This document shows, in pieces, positions 35,331 to 45,172 of a stretch of DNA of 64,000 bases (positions are counted from its first letter, which is position 1; every line of letters starts with the position of its first letter). The notes under the pieces are model-generated. The model was given only the letters and a program-made list of their open reading frames with translations, had not been told where the DNA came from and made no database searches. The DNA lies in contig JAOZHS010000001.1 in the NCBI GenBank assembly GCA_026014745.1, positions 620,001 to 684,000 on the forward strand. Direction: 5' to 3'. Made by a program: the position numbers and the translations under genes. This stretch comes from Candidatus Bathyarchaeota archaeon (GTDB taxonomy: Archaea > Thermoproteota > Bathyarchaeia > Bathyarchaeales > Bathycorpusculaceae).

Positions 35331-35361
35331 GTTATGAACAAATCACAACTACACTTATATT
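35331..35361 (+). promoter_or_regulatory. operator palindrome and TATA box of the first amt gene
   Basis: GTTATGA-ACAAA-TCACAAC at 35331-35349 is an inverted repeat with one mismatch. It sits just upstream of a TATA-like CTTATATT (about 35354-35361). An almost identical arrangement precedes the permease gene at 37161. A binding site directly upstream of the TATA box usually means activation in archaea. Confidence 0.65.
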
Positions 35362-35400
35362 GACTGTACACCAACCGTCTTGTAAAATGGTGAAATTAAC

Positions 35401-36966
35401 ATGAGAAAAACACGGGTAATATCAAAAACATCAAACTTGTTACAAAAAGCACTCGAAAAGCACTCTGAAATCTTCATGAAAAAGAAATTCTTCATACTCG
35501 CAGGCATACTCGTCACTTGCTTAGCCATGAGCATCGGACAAGCATACGCACAAACCCCTGACCCACTAACAACCACAAGCACCGCAGTAAGCATCGCTTG
35601 GACACTAGCCATGGGCGCGTTAGTCTGGTTCATGCAGCTCGGCTTCGCGTTTCTCGGAGCAGGCTTTATTCGGCAGAAAAACCAGGTCAACTACTGGACC
35701 AAAAGCTACATCGACTTCAGCGTCGGTGTAGTAATCTTTGCAGTTATCGGCTTTGGCTTAATGTTCGGTGGTTCCGGAGCCTCATTCCCAACAGGCATCG
35801 ACTCAACAGGCGCAATAATATACACCACCTTACCTGGCTTAGGTGACGGCAACTCATTCATCGGCTGGAGCGGCTTTTTACTAGCAGGCGAAGCAACTAA
35901 CACGTTAACATTGGTGTACTTCTTCTGGCAAGCAGTCTTCGCAGCCACATCAGTCACAATCGTGGCAGGAATGGTTGCCGAAAGAATGAAATTCCAAGCT
36001 TACCTCCTCTACACCGTACTTATCAACATACTCATCTATCCAGTCTACGGCCACTGGGTATGGGGTGGCGGTTGGCTCGCAACATTGCCATTCGGTGTCG
36101 GTGTCAGAGACTTCGCAGGTTCAGGTGTCGTCCACGCAGTCGGTGGCTTCACAGGTTTGGCGGCCTGCTGGCTTGTCGGCCCCAGAATCGGCAAGTACGG
36201 TAAAAACGGTGAAGTCCGCAGCTTCGGTTACACAAACGTGCCATACATCGTTATGGGTACCATGATCCTGTTCCTTGGCTGGTTCGGCTTCAACCCTGGC
36301 AGCTCATTAACCACGCTTGATGGTGTTACTCCACTGGTTGCAGTAAACACTTACCTTGCAGGTGGTGTCGGTGCAGTTATGGGTGTAGTCATAAGCTATC
36401 TTGACCGCAAACACTTCACTGGACCCGACATTCAGGCAGTCTGCACAGGCGCACTTGCTGGTCTAGTAGCAATCACAGCACCATGCGCTTATGTTGACCC
36501 CTGGGCAGCACTAATCATCGGTATCATCGCAGCTCCATTGGCACTCTACGGCAACTTCTTCGTTGAACGCAAGCTGAAAATTGACGACCCAGTCGGCGCA
36601 TTCGGTATCCACGGCATCAACGGTCTCTTCGGTCTACTCAGTGTCGGCCTCTTTGCAAACGGTCTATACGGCGGCGTCAACGGTATACTAGTCAACGGCG
36701 GTGCAGGTACAGGGCAGTTAATTGCACAATTAATTGACTGTGCAGTTTGTGCTGGCTTTGCTTTCGGTATGGGCTTGCTGATCTTTGGCGTCATCAAATA
36801 CACAATTGGTCTTAGAGCTCCGCATCACGAAGAAATCAAAGGCTTAGACATCAGCGAACATGGCTTCAGCGCTTACCCAGAAGTTGAGATGAAACCCGAA
36901 GCAAAAGAATGGGTTACTGCCGAATCCTTCGATAAAGAACTGCTTGACAAACAGGGCAAGGAATAA
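35401..36966 (+). CDS. amt: ammonium transporter Amt (first of three)
   Basis: The frame from 35401 gives 521 residues; the ATG at 35476 gives a typical signal-like start (KKKFFILAGILVTCLAMSIG) and is the likely one. Eleven membrane helices follow, with Amt signatures: the FMQLGFAFLGAGFIRQKN segment in helix 1-2, the VHAVGGFTGLAACWLVGPR segment holding the first pore region, GWFGFNPGSS, and DDPVGAFGIHGINGLFG with the twin-histidine region. The family conducts ammonium/ammonia. It is upstream-linked to an Lrp regulator and an operator. No GlnK gene is adjacent, unlike most archaeal amt loci. Confidence 0.94.
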   Translation: MRKTRVISKTSNLLQKALEKHSEIFMKKKFFILAGILVTCLAMSIGQAYAQTPDPLTTTSTAVSIAWTLAMGALVWFMQLGFAFLGAGFIRQKNQVNYWTKSYIDFSVGVVIFAVIGFGLMFGGSGASFPTGIDSTGAIIYTTLPGLGDGNSFIGWSGFLLAGEATNTLTLVYFFWQAVFAATSVTIVAGMVAERMKFQAYLLYTVLINILIYPVYGHWVWGGGWLATLPFGVGVRDFAGSGVVHAVGGFTGLAACWLVGPRIGKYGKNGEVRSFGYTNVPYIVMGTMILFLGWFGFNPGSSLTTLDGVTPLVAVNTYLAGGVGAVMGVVISYLDRKHFTGPDIQAVCTGALAGLVAITAPCAYVDPWAALIIGIIAAPLALYGNFFVERKLKIDDPVGAFGIHGINGLFGLLSVGLFANGLYGGVNGILVNGGAGTGQLIAQLIDCAVCAGFAFGMGLLIFGVIKYTIGLRAPHHEEIKGLDISEHGFSAYPEVEMKPEAKEWVTAESFDKELLDKQGKE

Positions 36967-36984
36967 TCTAAATTCCTTTACCCC

Positions 36985-37035
36985 CACTCTTTTCTTTTTT
37001 TAAATCTTTACTCTGTTTTTACTGTTTTTTGGTTG
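36985..37035 (+). terminator. T-rich terminator after the first amt gene
   Basis: Runs of T (TTTTCTTTTTTT, then TTTTT and TTTTTT) follow the amt stop within 25-70 bp on the coding strand, as expected for intrinsic archaeal termination. No hairpin is needed or seen. Confidence 0.45.
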
Positions 37036-37087
37036 AATGTTGAGCTAATTTCTGTTTTACTTTCTATATTTTCAGTTTTTCCTAAAA

Positions 37088-37117
37088 GTTATGAACAAAT
37101 CATAACCAACTTTATAT
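37088..37117 (+). promoter_or_regulatory. operator palindrome and TATA box of the permease gene
   Basis: GTTATGA-ACAAA-TCATAAC at 37088-37106 is a perfect 7-bp inverted repeat with a 5-bp spacer. The TATA element TTTATAT follows at 37111-37117. The flanking bases (TTTTTCCTAAAA upstream) also match those before the first amt gene. Confidence 0.7.
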
Positions 37118-37160
37118 CCAATACAGTCCATCGTCAAAGAAAACATCCAACATACGAGGA

Positions 37161-38423
37161 TTGATTGACCTGCCAATCGACGCACAAATCATCATTCTAC
37201 CCATCTTCATAGCTTGCTATGCGCTAGCCCTAAGCCGCAAAGTTAAACTCGCCTACGCCTCAGTCGGCGCCTTAATCGCCCTAATAGTAATCGGCCTCAT
37301 ATCCTGGCAAGACACCCTCTTTGTAGCCATACAGTGGGATGTCCTCGCCGTCATCTGGGGCTTCATGATGGTATCCTTCATATTCTCCGAAAGCAAAATG
37401 CCCGAACTAATCGCCAACAAAATCTTAACCCACATAAAAATAGAAAAATACGCTTTACTCGCAATCTGCGCTGTCGCGGCATTCTTGTCCGCTTTCATGG
37501 CAAACGTCGCGGTCCTCTTTTTGATGGCGCCTGTAGCTATTCAAATGGCAAAGAAACTTGGCTCTCCCCTCTTCCCCTACATAGTTTCTGTGGGGGTATC
37601 TGCAAACATGGTTACAACAACCACCATGATCGCTGATCCTCCCGCACTTATCTTAGCCATCCAGACGGGAATGTCCCCGCTTGATTTCTATTGGTTCCAA
37701 GGAAGAGTAGGATTGGGCGCAATCACTGTAGTGGGCGTCATGGCAGCTATGCTTACGCTTTTGCTTATCTTCCGCAAAATGAACAAACGAATCGAAATCG
37801 AGCCCGAAGAAATCAAAGTTTCAAAACTCCCCACAATACTGTTCCTCGTCGGTATAGTGATTTTGGCGCTTGCCCCCGAAATCCACCTCAGCTTGGGGGT
37901 CGTAGGTTTAGCTGTGGGTATTGTAGCCCTTCTCATAGGTAGAAAAGATGCTAAACGCATGATTGTAGAGTTCGACTGGAACTCTCTAATCTTCCTTGCA
38001 GGTATCTTTGCCGTTATCTATACGCTTTCAACCTCTGGGCTCCTGACAGACTTTGCTCAGGGCATCATAAACGCAGGAGTTAGTAACCCCAGTATGCTCT
38101 TAGCTGTTGTAGTGTGGATGTCCGTGGGGCTTTCCTCGTTTATTGACCCCAACGCCTACACAGTACTGATGATTCCAGTCTGTCAACAGTTGGCAACCTT
38201 TAGTGGCATGAGTGCTTGGCCCCTTCTCTTTGGAACACTCGTCGGAACTGGGAGCGGCGCCAACATTCTTCCTATGGGTGCAGCCACAAACGTGTTTGCC
38301 TGTGGTTTGCTGGAGAAAAACAACTGTTTGGTCAGCACGAAAGAATACATCAAAATCGGTTTACCCCTATCCGTCGTTGCAGTAGCCACTGCAAACGTGC
38401 TGCTGTGGATATTTTGGCTGTGA
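37161..38423 (+). CDS. SLC13/ArsB-type (ion transporter superfamily) permease
   Basis: The 420-residue permease starts at a TTG after GAGGA and has about eleven helices with two inverted halves, as in the IT superfamily (ArsB, NhaD, SLC13). Recognisable segments are SAFMANVAVLFLMAPVAIQMA in the first half and a SSFIDPNAYTVLMIP and GANILPMGAATNVFACGLL pair in the second, where substrate and sodium sites lie. The substrate could be a dicarboxylate, arsenite or sodium/proton exchange. The operator shared with the amt gene suggests a link to nitrogen status. Confidence 0.8.
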   Translation: MIDLPIDAQIIILPIFIACYALALSRKVKLAYASVGALIALIVIGLISWQDTLFVAIQWDVLAVIWGFMMVSFIFSESKMPELIANKILTHIKIEKYALLAICAVAAFLSAFMANVAVLFLMAPVAIQMAKKLGSPLFPYIVSVGVSANMVTTTTMIADPPALILAIQTGMSPLDFYWFQGRVGLGAITVVGVMAAMLTLLLIFRKMNKRIEIEPEEIKVSKLPTILFLVGIVILALAPEIHLSLGVVGLAVGIVALLIGRKDAKRMIVEFDWNSLIFLAGIFAVIYTLSTSGLLTDFAQGIINAGVSNPSMLLAVVVWMSVGLSSFIDPNAYTVLMIPVCQQLATFSGMSAWPLLFGTLVGTGSGANILPMGAATNVFACGLLEKNNCLVSTKEYIKIGLPLSVVAVATANVLLWIFWL

Positions 38424-38506
38424 TAAAATGACAAACAAAAGCAAACAACTCTATCATGTGCGGAAAAAAAAGTTAAATTAAATAAAAACAAAAGAGGTAA
38501 TGTGGA

Positions 38507-38806
38507 ATGCCTGAAGTGCGCACGAAAAAAGGAAAAAACTTCAAAGAAATAATTGAAGAAGAAAAAAACAAAGGTAAAACTACCAAAAAAATAATGCATG
38601 CTCTGACCAGCATCAACCAAGAAGTGGTCTATGGTGGCTCTTTCCTTTTCCTATTTGTGATAATCACCGTCACAATCTACTCTGCGTTTGCTCCGGACGT
38701 TTATGTTTGGGCGGGGTTGCTGATTGTCGCCGCTGTTATTAGTTCGCTTTTTGCCTCACGCGTTAGTAGTGCGCTTAAGCGGAACCAGTGGAAGTATAAT
38801 AGTTAA
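38507..38806 (+). CDS. small two-helix membrane protein
   Basis: The 99-residue protein has a highly charged lysine/glutamate-rich N-terminus (to about 35) and two membrane helices (about 43-62 and 66-84) with a short turn, ending in a basic tail. AAAGAGGT lies before the ATG. It sits between the permease and the second amt gene, in the same direction. It may be an accessory subunit for a transporter, but no family is recognised. Confidence 0.6.
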   Translation: MPEVRTKKGKNFKEIIEEEKNKGKTTKKIMHALTSINQEVVYGGSFLFLFVIITVTIYSAFAPDVYVWAGLLIVAAVISSLFASRVSSALKRNQWKYNS

Positions 38807-39115
38807 AACCGTTTAGTTTAGTTTCTTTTCTTTCTTTTTAGTGCTTTTTTGTTGGTTAGTGGTTATTTGGTGGTTGTTGCAGTTTTTTGGTTTGGTTACT
38901 TAGCTAGTTGCCTAGTTGATTGTTGGATATGTGTTAAATAGAGGGGTGTTTTTGTATTTTATTGTTGAACGTTTGGGAACTTTTTGGTTTTTTTCAGGAC
39001 GTTCATTCATTAATCGGGTTTTTTTAACTTCAAACGGATATTTTTATATACTTGTTGTGAGATAAATGCTCAACTAATAAACAAATAGCTAAACAAATGT
39101 TAAGAGGAAAACTTT
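38807..39115 (+). other. T-rich intergenic region upstream of the second amt gene
   Basis: The coding strand is strongly T- and G-rich (many TTTT and GGTT runs). It holds a terminator-like stretch at about 38820-38845 and a clear TATA box TTTATATA at 39043-39050, 65 bp before the ATG. GAACGT and ACGTTC form a spaced dyad near 38968-39005. The palindrome found before the first amt gene is absent here. No gene is seen. Confidence 0.45.
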
Positions 39116-40405
<1,290 letters not shown>

Positions 40406-40419
40406 GCTAAATGCTCACC

Positions 40420-40434
40420 CTCTATTTTTTTTCG
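40420..40434 (+). terminator. T-run terminator after the second amt gene
   Basis: A T-run of eight (CTATTTTTTTTCG) lies 15-30 bp after the stop codon on the coding strand, as expected for intrinsic archaeal termination. Confidence 0.45.
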
Positions 40435-40658
40435 ATTGATTTTGATATTTCATGCTTGAACAGATGTGTCTGTTTTGTTGCTTTTTTGGACAATTAGCGG
40501 ATTCATTGGCTTATAATTGATGATTGTTGAAAAATTAACCGATTATTGTTCACTGGCTTGAACATTTATCGATTTTATGAGTCTTTATCGAAGCGAATGT
40601 ATAGTTTAAATATTTGTTTGACAAACCAAGGGTTAATTACGAAACTAACGGGAAAGAG

Positions 40659-41945
40659 ATGGCTGTCAACTTCGCGGACATAGCATGGCTTCTAATGTCA
40701 ACTGCCCTAGTTATGCTAATGACGCCGGCGCTTGCTTTCTTCTACGGCGGCTTAGTCCGAAGAAAAAACCTCGTCTCCACTCTCGTACAATGCATCATCA
40801 TCTTTGCTGTAGTCAGCTTGGTATGGTTCTTCTGGGGATACAGCCTCGTGTTTGGCCCCAGCGTCGGCGGAGTCATCGGAAACCTCTCCCTCGTTGGCTT
40901 ACACGGCATAACCATAAACACCACCAGCCCCTACGCACCCAACATCCCCGAAATCCTCTTCTTTGCCTTCCAACTCAAATTCGCCGCAATCACTCCCGCC
41001 CTCATCATTGGCGCCTGCGCCGAACGCATCCGATTCAAATCACTCCTCATCTTTGTGCTTCTTTGGTCCACTCTCATCTACTGCCCAATTGCCCACTGGA
41101 TGTGGAACAGCGACGGCTGGCTTCACCTATTGGGCGCCTATGACTTTGCAGGCGGTATCGTAGTCCACATCGCTGCGGGTCTCTCAGCTTTGGCAGCCGC
41201 TCTCATTGTGGGGCGACGCAAAGGTTGCGTGTATTGGAAAGACCAACTAAAAGTTCTCAACCAACAAGCCCCTAATGCACCTCCCATGGGTACAGAATTC
41301 AAACCCACAAACATCCCATATGTTATCTTAGGCGCTGGACTTTTGTGGTTTGGCTGGTTTGGTTTCAACGGTGGAAGTGCATTAGCTGCAGATGCGATTG
41401 CGGTTTCAGCTGTGGTTTCTACTAATTTGGCGGCGGCTGCAGCGGCAGTTAGCTGGATGCTTCTTGACTGGGTAATCAAAGGCAAACCCTCCGCGATTGG
41501 CATCTCAGTGGGCGCTGTTTGTGGTATGGCCGCGGTTACTGCCGCAGCAGGCTACATAGATTTCACCTCCGCGGTAATCATCGGCTTAGCTGCAGGCATA
41601 ATTTCAAATCTTATAGCTAACTGGCGTGCTGGACGCTCCAGAATCGACGATACCCTCGACGTGTTTGCCTGTCATGGTGTTGGCGGCATTATCGGCGCGG
41701 TCGCGGTTGGGCTATTTGCGACGGCAGCGGTAAACCCCGTTGTACAAGGGCTATTCTTTGGTAACCCTGCGCAGCTTGCGATTCAGGCGTTAGCGGTTGT
41801 GGTTGTGGCAGCCTTTTCTTTCGTTGGCTCTTATCTACTGTTGCGGTTGGTGGATGTGTTTACGCCTGTCCGCGTAAGTCCCAAAGAAGAAGACGAAGGC
41901 CTAGATCTAAGTCAACACGGCGAAGAAGCCTACCAGCTTGGCTAA
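40659..41945 (+). CDS. amt: ammonium transporter Amt (third of three)
   Basis: The ATG at 40659 follows GGGAAAGAG and gives an N-terminus that aligns with the second copy; an earlier TTG-type frame start at 40614 would add 15 residues. The 428-residue protein repeats the Amt motifs (FFYGGLVRRKNLVST, GACAERIRFKSLLI, VVHIAAGLSALAAALIVGRRKG, GWFGFNGGSA, DDTLDVFACHGVGGIIGAV). The C-terminal tail EEDEGLDLSQHGEEAYQL is nearly the same as in the second copy, and such tails are where GlnK docks in other systems. A TATA-like TTTAAATATT lies about 55 bp upstream. Confidence 0.95.
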   Translation: MAVNFADIAWLLMSTALVMLMTPALAFFYGGLVRRKNLVSTLVQCIIIFAVVSLVWFFWGYSLVFGPSVGGVIGNLSLVGLHGITINTTSPYAPNIPEILFFAFQLKFAAITPALIIGACAERIRFKSLLIFVLLWSTLIYCPIAHWMWNSDGWLHLLGAYDFAGGIVVHIAAGLSALAAALIVGRRKGCVYWKDQLKVLNQQAPNAPPMGTEFKPTNIPYVILGAGLLWFGWFGFNGGSALAADAIAVSAVVSTNLAAAAAAVSWMLLDWVIKGKPSAIGISVGAVCGMAAVTAAAGYIDFTSAVIIGLAAGIISNLIANWRAGRSRIDDTLDVFACHGVGGIIGAVAVGLFATAAVNPVVQGLFFGNPAQLAIQALAVVVVAAFSFVGSYLLLRLVDVFTPVRVSPKEEDEGLDLSQHGEEAYQLG

Positions 41946-42062
41946 GTTACCTGCGTCTCAATTTTAGTAGAACAAGCCTCTCCATCCTGACTGCGGCGCA
42001 ATTAGAACCATTGAGTAAACTGTATAACCAACCGCGCCCCAAACCCTAAAGGAGAACCCTGC

Positions 42063-43418
42063 ATGAATAGCCGTTTACCCCTCGTAACCCTTTTGGCTGC
42101 CCTGATTGTTTTTCCTGTTGCATTGTGTGTTTTGCCGGTTTCCGCTGTGCAGGATATTCCTATCTTGGGTTATCCTTATGTTGCTCATCAGGCAAGCGGA
42201 ACTGGCCAAAGCTATTTTGTTTATGGCTCAAATTTCCATCTTAACGGGGCGGCAACTATCACTTCCATGTCCACCCTGATGTATATTGCATATGACATTA
42301 CTACACCCGATGAGGATACCACTTATCGGTTTGCCATTTACCAAGACAACAGCGGGTCCGTGGGTCAGTTAATTGGTCAAACCGAATCGGGAAGCATCAG
42401 TAAACCCGCCGTCGTATATCCACCAATGCAAGAGGACGATTGGCAGACACTAAACTTTGACACTCCCCTATCACTATCCGCTGGAACATACTGGTTAGTT
42501 GTAGCTGCACATGGCCCAAACGTTATGGTTTACAACGATATGAGCAACCAATCTTACCAGATGGCAATGAGCTACTTAGAAAGCCTGACTTTTCCCTCAA
42601 CTTTGACTTCAGTAAACTACATCAACAACGATGTTTGTGCAATCTACGCTTCGGGCCAGGGCACTCCATCCTTGGCTGCTGCTCCGTCGCCTGATGCAAA
42701 TAATCCCGGAATGTCGACTCTATCGGTTAACTGTCAAAACGTGGATTCAGCAGCTGGCAAAGTCGAAATATTCGGCAGGCTATCAGTCTACGGCGCCAGT
42801 TTACCCCAAGAACCCCTAGAGTTTGCTTACCGCGTCCTCGGCGACGTAGCATGGCAACCCATCGCGACAACAACCACCTCTAGCGATGGAACCTACTCAG
42901 TGGATTGGTTCCCTCCAGCGCCAGGGAACTACCAGATTAACGCTACCTTCTGGGGAAACACAATATCCAGCTTCGCGTTTAAAGCCATAAACGTATTAGT
43001 TGCAGCTTCGGGTGAAAATCAATCTAAAACTGTTTTCTCTGTGGACTCTAACTCAACCGTGGCAGATTTAGCGTTTGACTCATCAACTTCTCAATTAAGA
43101 TTCTCCGTAACTGGGTCAACTGGAACAACAGGATACGTTGACGTTTGTATCAGCAAAGACCTCGCCACTGACCCCTCAGCCATTCAAGCTTTCATTGACG
43201 GAAACCAAACCAGTTACACCGTAACCTCTGGCGAGGACTGTTGGATATTGCACTTTGCCTATCATCACAGTTCCCACGACATTATCTTCAGTTTAGAGGG
43301 GGCAGATACGCCCACAACGCCTGAGATGCCCTCGGCTGCTTTGCCCTTAATACTCACTGCTTTGTTTGCGGTCGCTGTTGCTGTGGTGGTGTTGAAGCGT
43401 AGAAACACAAACCCCTAA
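42063..43418 (+). CDS. secreted surface protein with C-terminal PE-type membrane anchor
   Basis: AAAGGAGA precedes the ATG. The 451-residue protein has a signal peptide (to about 28), a beta-sandwich domain to about 198 resembling carbohydrate-binding or choice-of-anchor folds, an Ig-like domain (about 215-315) and a third domain (about 325-415) that is shared with the protein at 52187-53299. It ends in TPEMPSAALPLILTAL, a membrane helix and a KRRN tail. This Pro-Glu then helix then basic ending resembles archaeal PEFG-like sorting signals. An extracellular role is clear, but any ligand is not. Confidence 0.7.
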   Translation: MNSRLPLVTLLAALIVFPVALCVLPVSAVQDIPILGYPYVAHQASGTGQSYFVYGSNFHLNGAATITSMSTLMYIAYDITTPDEDTTYRFAIYQDNSGSVGQLIGQTESGSISKPAVVYPPMQEDDWQTLNFDTPLSLSAGTYWLVVAAHGPNVMVYNDMSNQSYQMAMSYLESLTFPSTLTSVNYINNDVCAIYASGQGTPSLAAAPSPDANNPGMSTLSVNCQNVDSAAGKVEIFGRLSVYGASLPQEPLEFAYRVLGDVAWQPIATTTTSSDGTYSVDWFPPAPGNYQINATFWGNTISSFAFKAINVLVAASGENQSKTVFSVDSNSTVADLAFDSSTSQLRFSVTGSTGTTGYVDVCISKDLATDPSAIQAFIDGNQTSYTVTSGEDCWILHFAYHHSSHDIIFSLEGADTPTTPEMPSAALPLILTALFAVAVAVVVLKRRNTNP

Positions 43419-43527
43419 TTACCCCTTCTTTTTAGAAATTCCCCAGATGTCCAAGAAAAAATTCGATATTTGAGAAATCGATTTTTATACAACAAAAAAG
43501 CCTCAACATATCAAAGGAAGCAAGACT

Positions 43528-43872
43528 ATGGCTGTCTTTTTGGTGTCCACCTACATAATAAAACCTGAAAAACTTCTGCAGCATCAGGCTTGGGGCAAAA
43601 ACCTAGTAGCCTCCATGAAGAAGCACCCTGAATTGTTTAGGGAAGTGTCCTCGCTTAGGGTTTTTCGCCAAAAAAGCGACGGTGGCGCCCGCAGGTTCAT
43701 TGCCCTGTGGGAATTTAAGACCGTGGCTGACAAAAAAAGCTGGGAACATCGACTTCAAAAAGACAAAGAGTTGATGGGGTTTAGTTCGGAGTTTGGGTCT
43801 TTAATCTTGCCGAACAGTTTTTCAAGGAATACTTGGAAACCTGTTAAGTCAATGCGGCGTGTCCACGCGTAG
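43528..43872 (+). CDS. small ferredoxin-fold-like protein
   Basis: The 114-residue protein starts at an ATG after a purine-rich AAAGGAAG. Its pattern of strand, helix, strand, strand, helix (FLVSTYIIKPEKLLQHQAW, then RFIALWEFKTVADKKSWEHRL) resembles dimeric alpha-beta barrel proteins such as antibiotic monooxygenase-like folds. No catalytic residue is evident. The family is not recognised. Confidence 0.55.
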   Translation: MAVFLVSTYIIKPEKLLQHQAWGKNLVASMKKHPELFREVSSLRVFRQKSDGGARRFIALWEFKTVADKKSWEHRLQKDKELMGFSSEFGSLILPNSFSRNTWKPVKSMRRVHA

Positions 43873-43977
43873 TTTTTCTCTCAGAAAGAATTTTAGCGTG
43901 AGCCAGAGATTTTGCTATTTGGTTACGCTTTTATAGTTAGATTTCATATATGCGGGGACTAAAGGGAAAGCTTGCTC

Positions 43978-44736
43978 ATGAAACTTTACGCGGGATTTCA
44001 AGGGATAATTGAAAAAACTTTTTTCAAGGGTAAAGCCAACAAAAAAAGCGTTTACTTGACCTACGTGATTGCCAATGTCATCTTGATGGTTTTGCTTTTC
44101 TTTCTGCTGCTAAATACTTATGCCTATGACTGGACTGGCCAATTGTATCCTGAGGGCTCAGGGTTCCGGTTGCAGACGGGCTTAGACACTGCAATTCCTT
44201 TTGTTCCGCAGATGGTGATTTTTTATGTGTACTTGTTTTATCCACTTGTTATTTTGACGATGCTTTACTTTGCATTCGTTGATTATCGAAAAGGATACGC
44301 TTTAGGTTGGTCACTGGTGGCAATTAACGCCATATCCGTACTCATCTACATAGTATTCCCCGTTTCAACCTTCTGGTACCGACAAGAACTGCTTACCCAT
44401 CCCTTAGTGGGCAATGTCTGGGCAACCCAAGTCTACGACATATTCACCACTGATACTTCGTTTAACTGCTTCCCAAGTTTGCATGCAGCCGTGTCGACAA
44501 TCTGCTTCTTTGCTTGGTTCCAATATGCCAAGCTAAAACCCAACAACATAAGCAAGATAGCTGCGGCTGCAGCGTTTATTGTCGCGGCGGGTGTTGTTTT
44601 GTCTACGTTATTCATCAAGCAGCATTATATTGTTGATGAAGTTGCTGGCGTCGCGCTTGCTTGGGGTGTGGGGACGTTAGTGTTCAAGAAACTCTACAAA
44701 CCTCCCAGTGAAACGCTGGGAAGCAATTTTAACTAA
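43978..44736 (+). CDS. PAP2-superfamily membrane phosphatase/transferase
   Basis: The ATG at 43978 follows GGGAAAG and is preferred to a TTG two codons earlier. The 252-residue protein has about six helices and the PAP2 core: a CFPSLHAAVST segment with the catalytic histidine and KQHYIVDEVAGV with the second histidine. This is the form seen in inositol-phosphorylceramide synthase-like and lipid phosphatase enzymes. The substrate is probably a phosphorylated lipid at the membrane surface. Confidence 0.85.
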   Translation: MKLYAGFQGIIEKTFFKGKANKKSVYLTYVIANVILMVLLFFLLLNTYAYDWTGQLYPEGSGFRLQTGLDTAIPFVPQMVIFYVYLFYPLVILTMLYFAFVDYRKGYALGWSLVAINAISVLIYIVFPVSTFWYRQELLTHPLVGNVWATQVYDIFTTDTSFNCFPSLHAAVSTICFFAWFQYAKLKPNNISKIAAAAAFIVAAGVVLSTLFIKQHYIVDEVAGVALAWGVGTLVFKKLYKPPSETLGSNFN

Positions 44737-44931
44737 ATTTTTTCATTAATCCTGTTCCCAGTACATCTTTTTTAGACAAAAACGATGCAAACAGCGTGGC
44801 GTACACGCTTTTTTCGGTTTTCAGTTAGCTTTTCTGGAATATTTCGTGTTTAGGAATATCCTTCTTAAGACTTACGACTGTACGTTCTGTTGAGGAGAAA
44901 GGAGAACCTTCACAAAAAAGAGGAACAAAAA

Positions 44932-45093
44932 ATGATCGACGAAGAAATCTTTATAAAAATTTTAGATAGCCCAAATGGCGATTACGCGGTTCAAGCTCAA
45001 ATACTCGCCTGTATGAAGCCCCTAGGTTGGTAAATGATCAACCGTGTTAAGGCAAATGATGCAGCCCAAAAAATAGTGGTGAGAATAAGTTAG
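44932..45093 (+). pseudogene. short frame interrupted by one in-frame stop
   Basis: An ATG after GAGGAAC opens 33 codons ending at a TAA (45031-45033). An ATG follows at once in the same frame and runs 19 more codons to 45093. The peptide (IDEEIFIKILDSPNGDYAVQ) is not recognised. The good ribosome site and unbroken frame around one stop suggest a small decayed gene, or a real 33-residue peptide. Confidence 0.25.
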
Positions 45094-45135
45094 GGCGTGG
45101 ACCATGGGATTTGAACCACGCGGCCTTTTGACCCA
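45094..45135 (-). pseudogene. tRNA-Ser 3'-end remnant
   Basis: On the minus strand the segment reads GGGTCAAAAGGCCGCGTGG, then TTCAAATCCCA, close to the variable arm and T-arm of tRNA-Ser(GCT) at 49779 (GTGGTCGAAAGGCCGCGTGG). No anticodon arm or 5' half follows. It is in direct orientation to the intact tRNA-Ser and to another remnant at 48424. Confidence 0.6.
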
Positions 45136-45172
45136 GATGAAGGTTTCCACTTACGCTTCAACATAGTGCATT

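Larger units (their letters stand above)
44737..45172. other. intergenic region with a broken short ORF and a tRNA remnant
   Basis: This 436-bp stretch holds a short frame at 44932-45033 and its continuation after one stop (next entry), a tRNA-Ser-like remnant at 45094-45135, and otherwise no gene. It separates the PAP2 gene from the large kinase. Confidence 0.5.
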
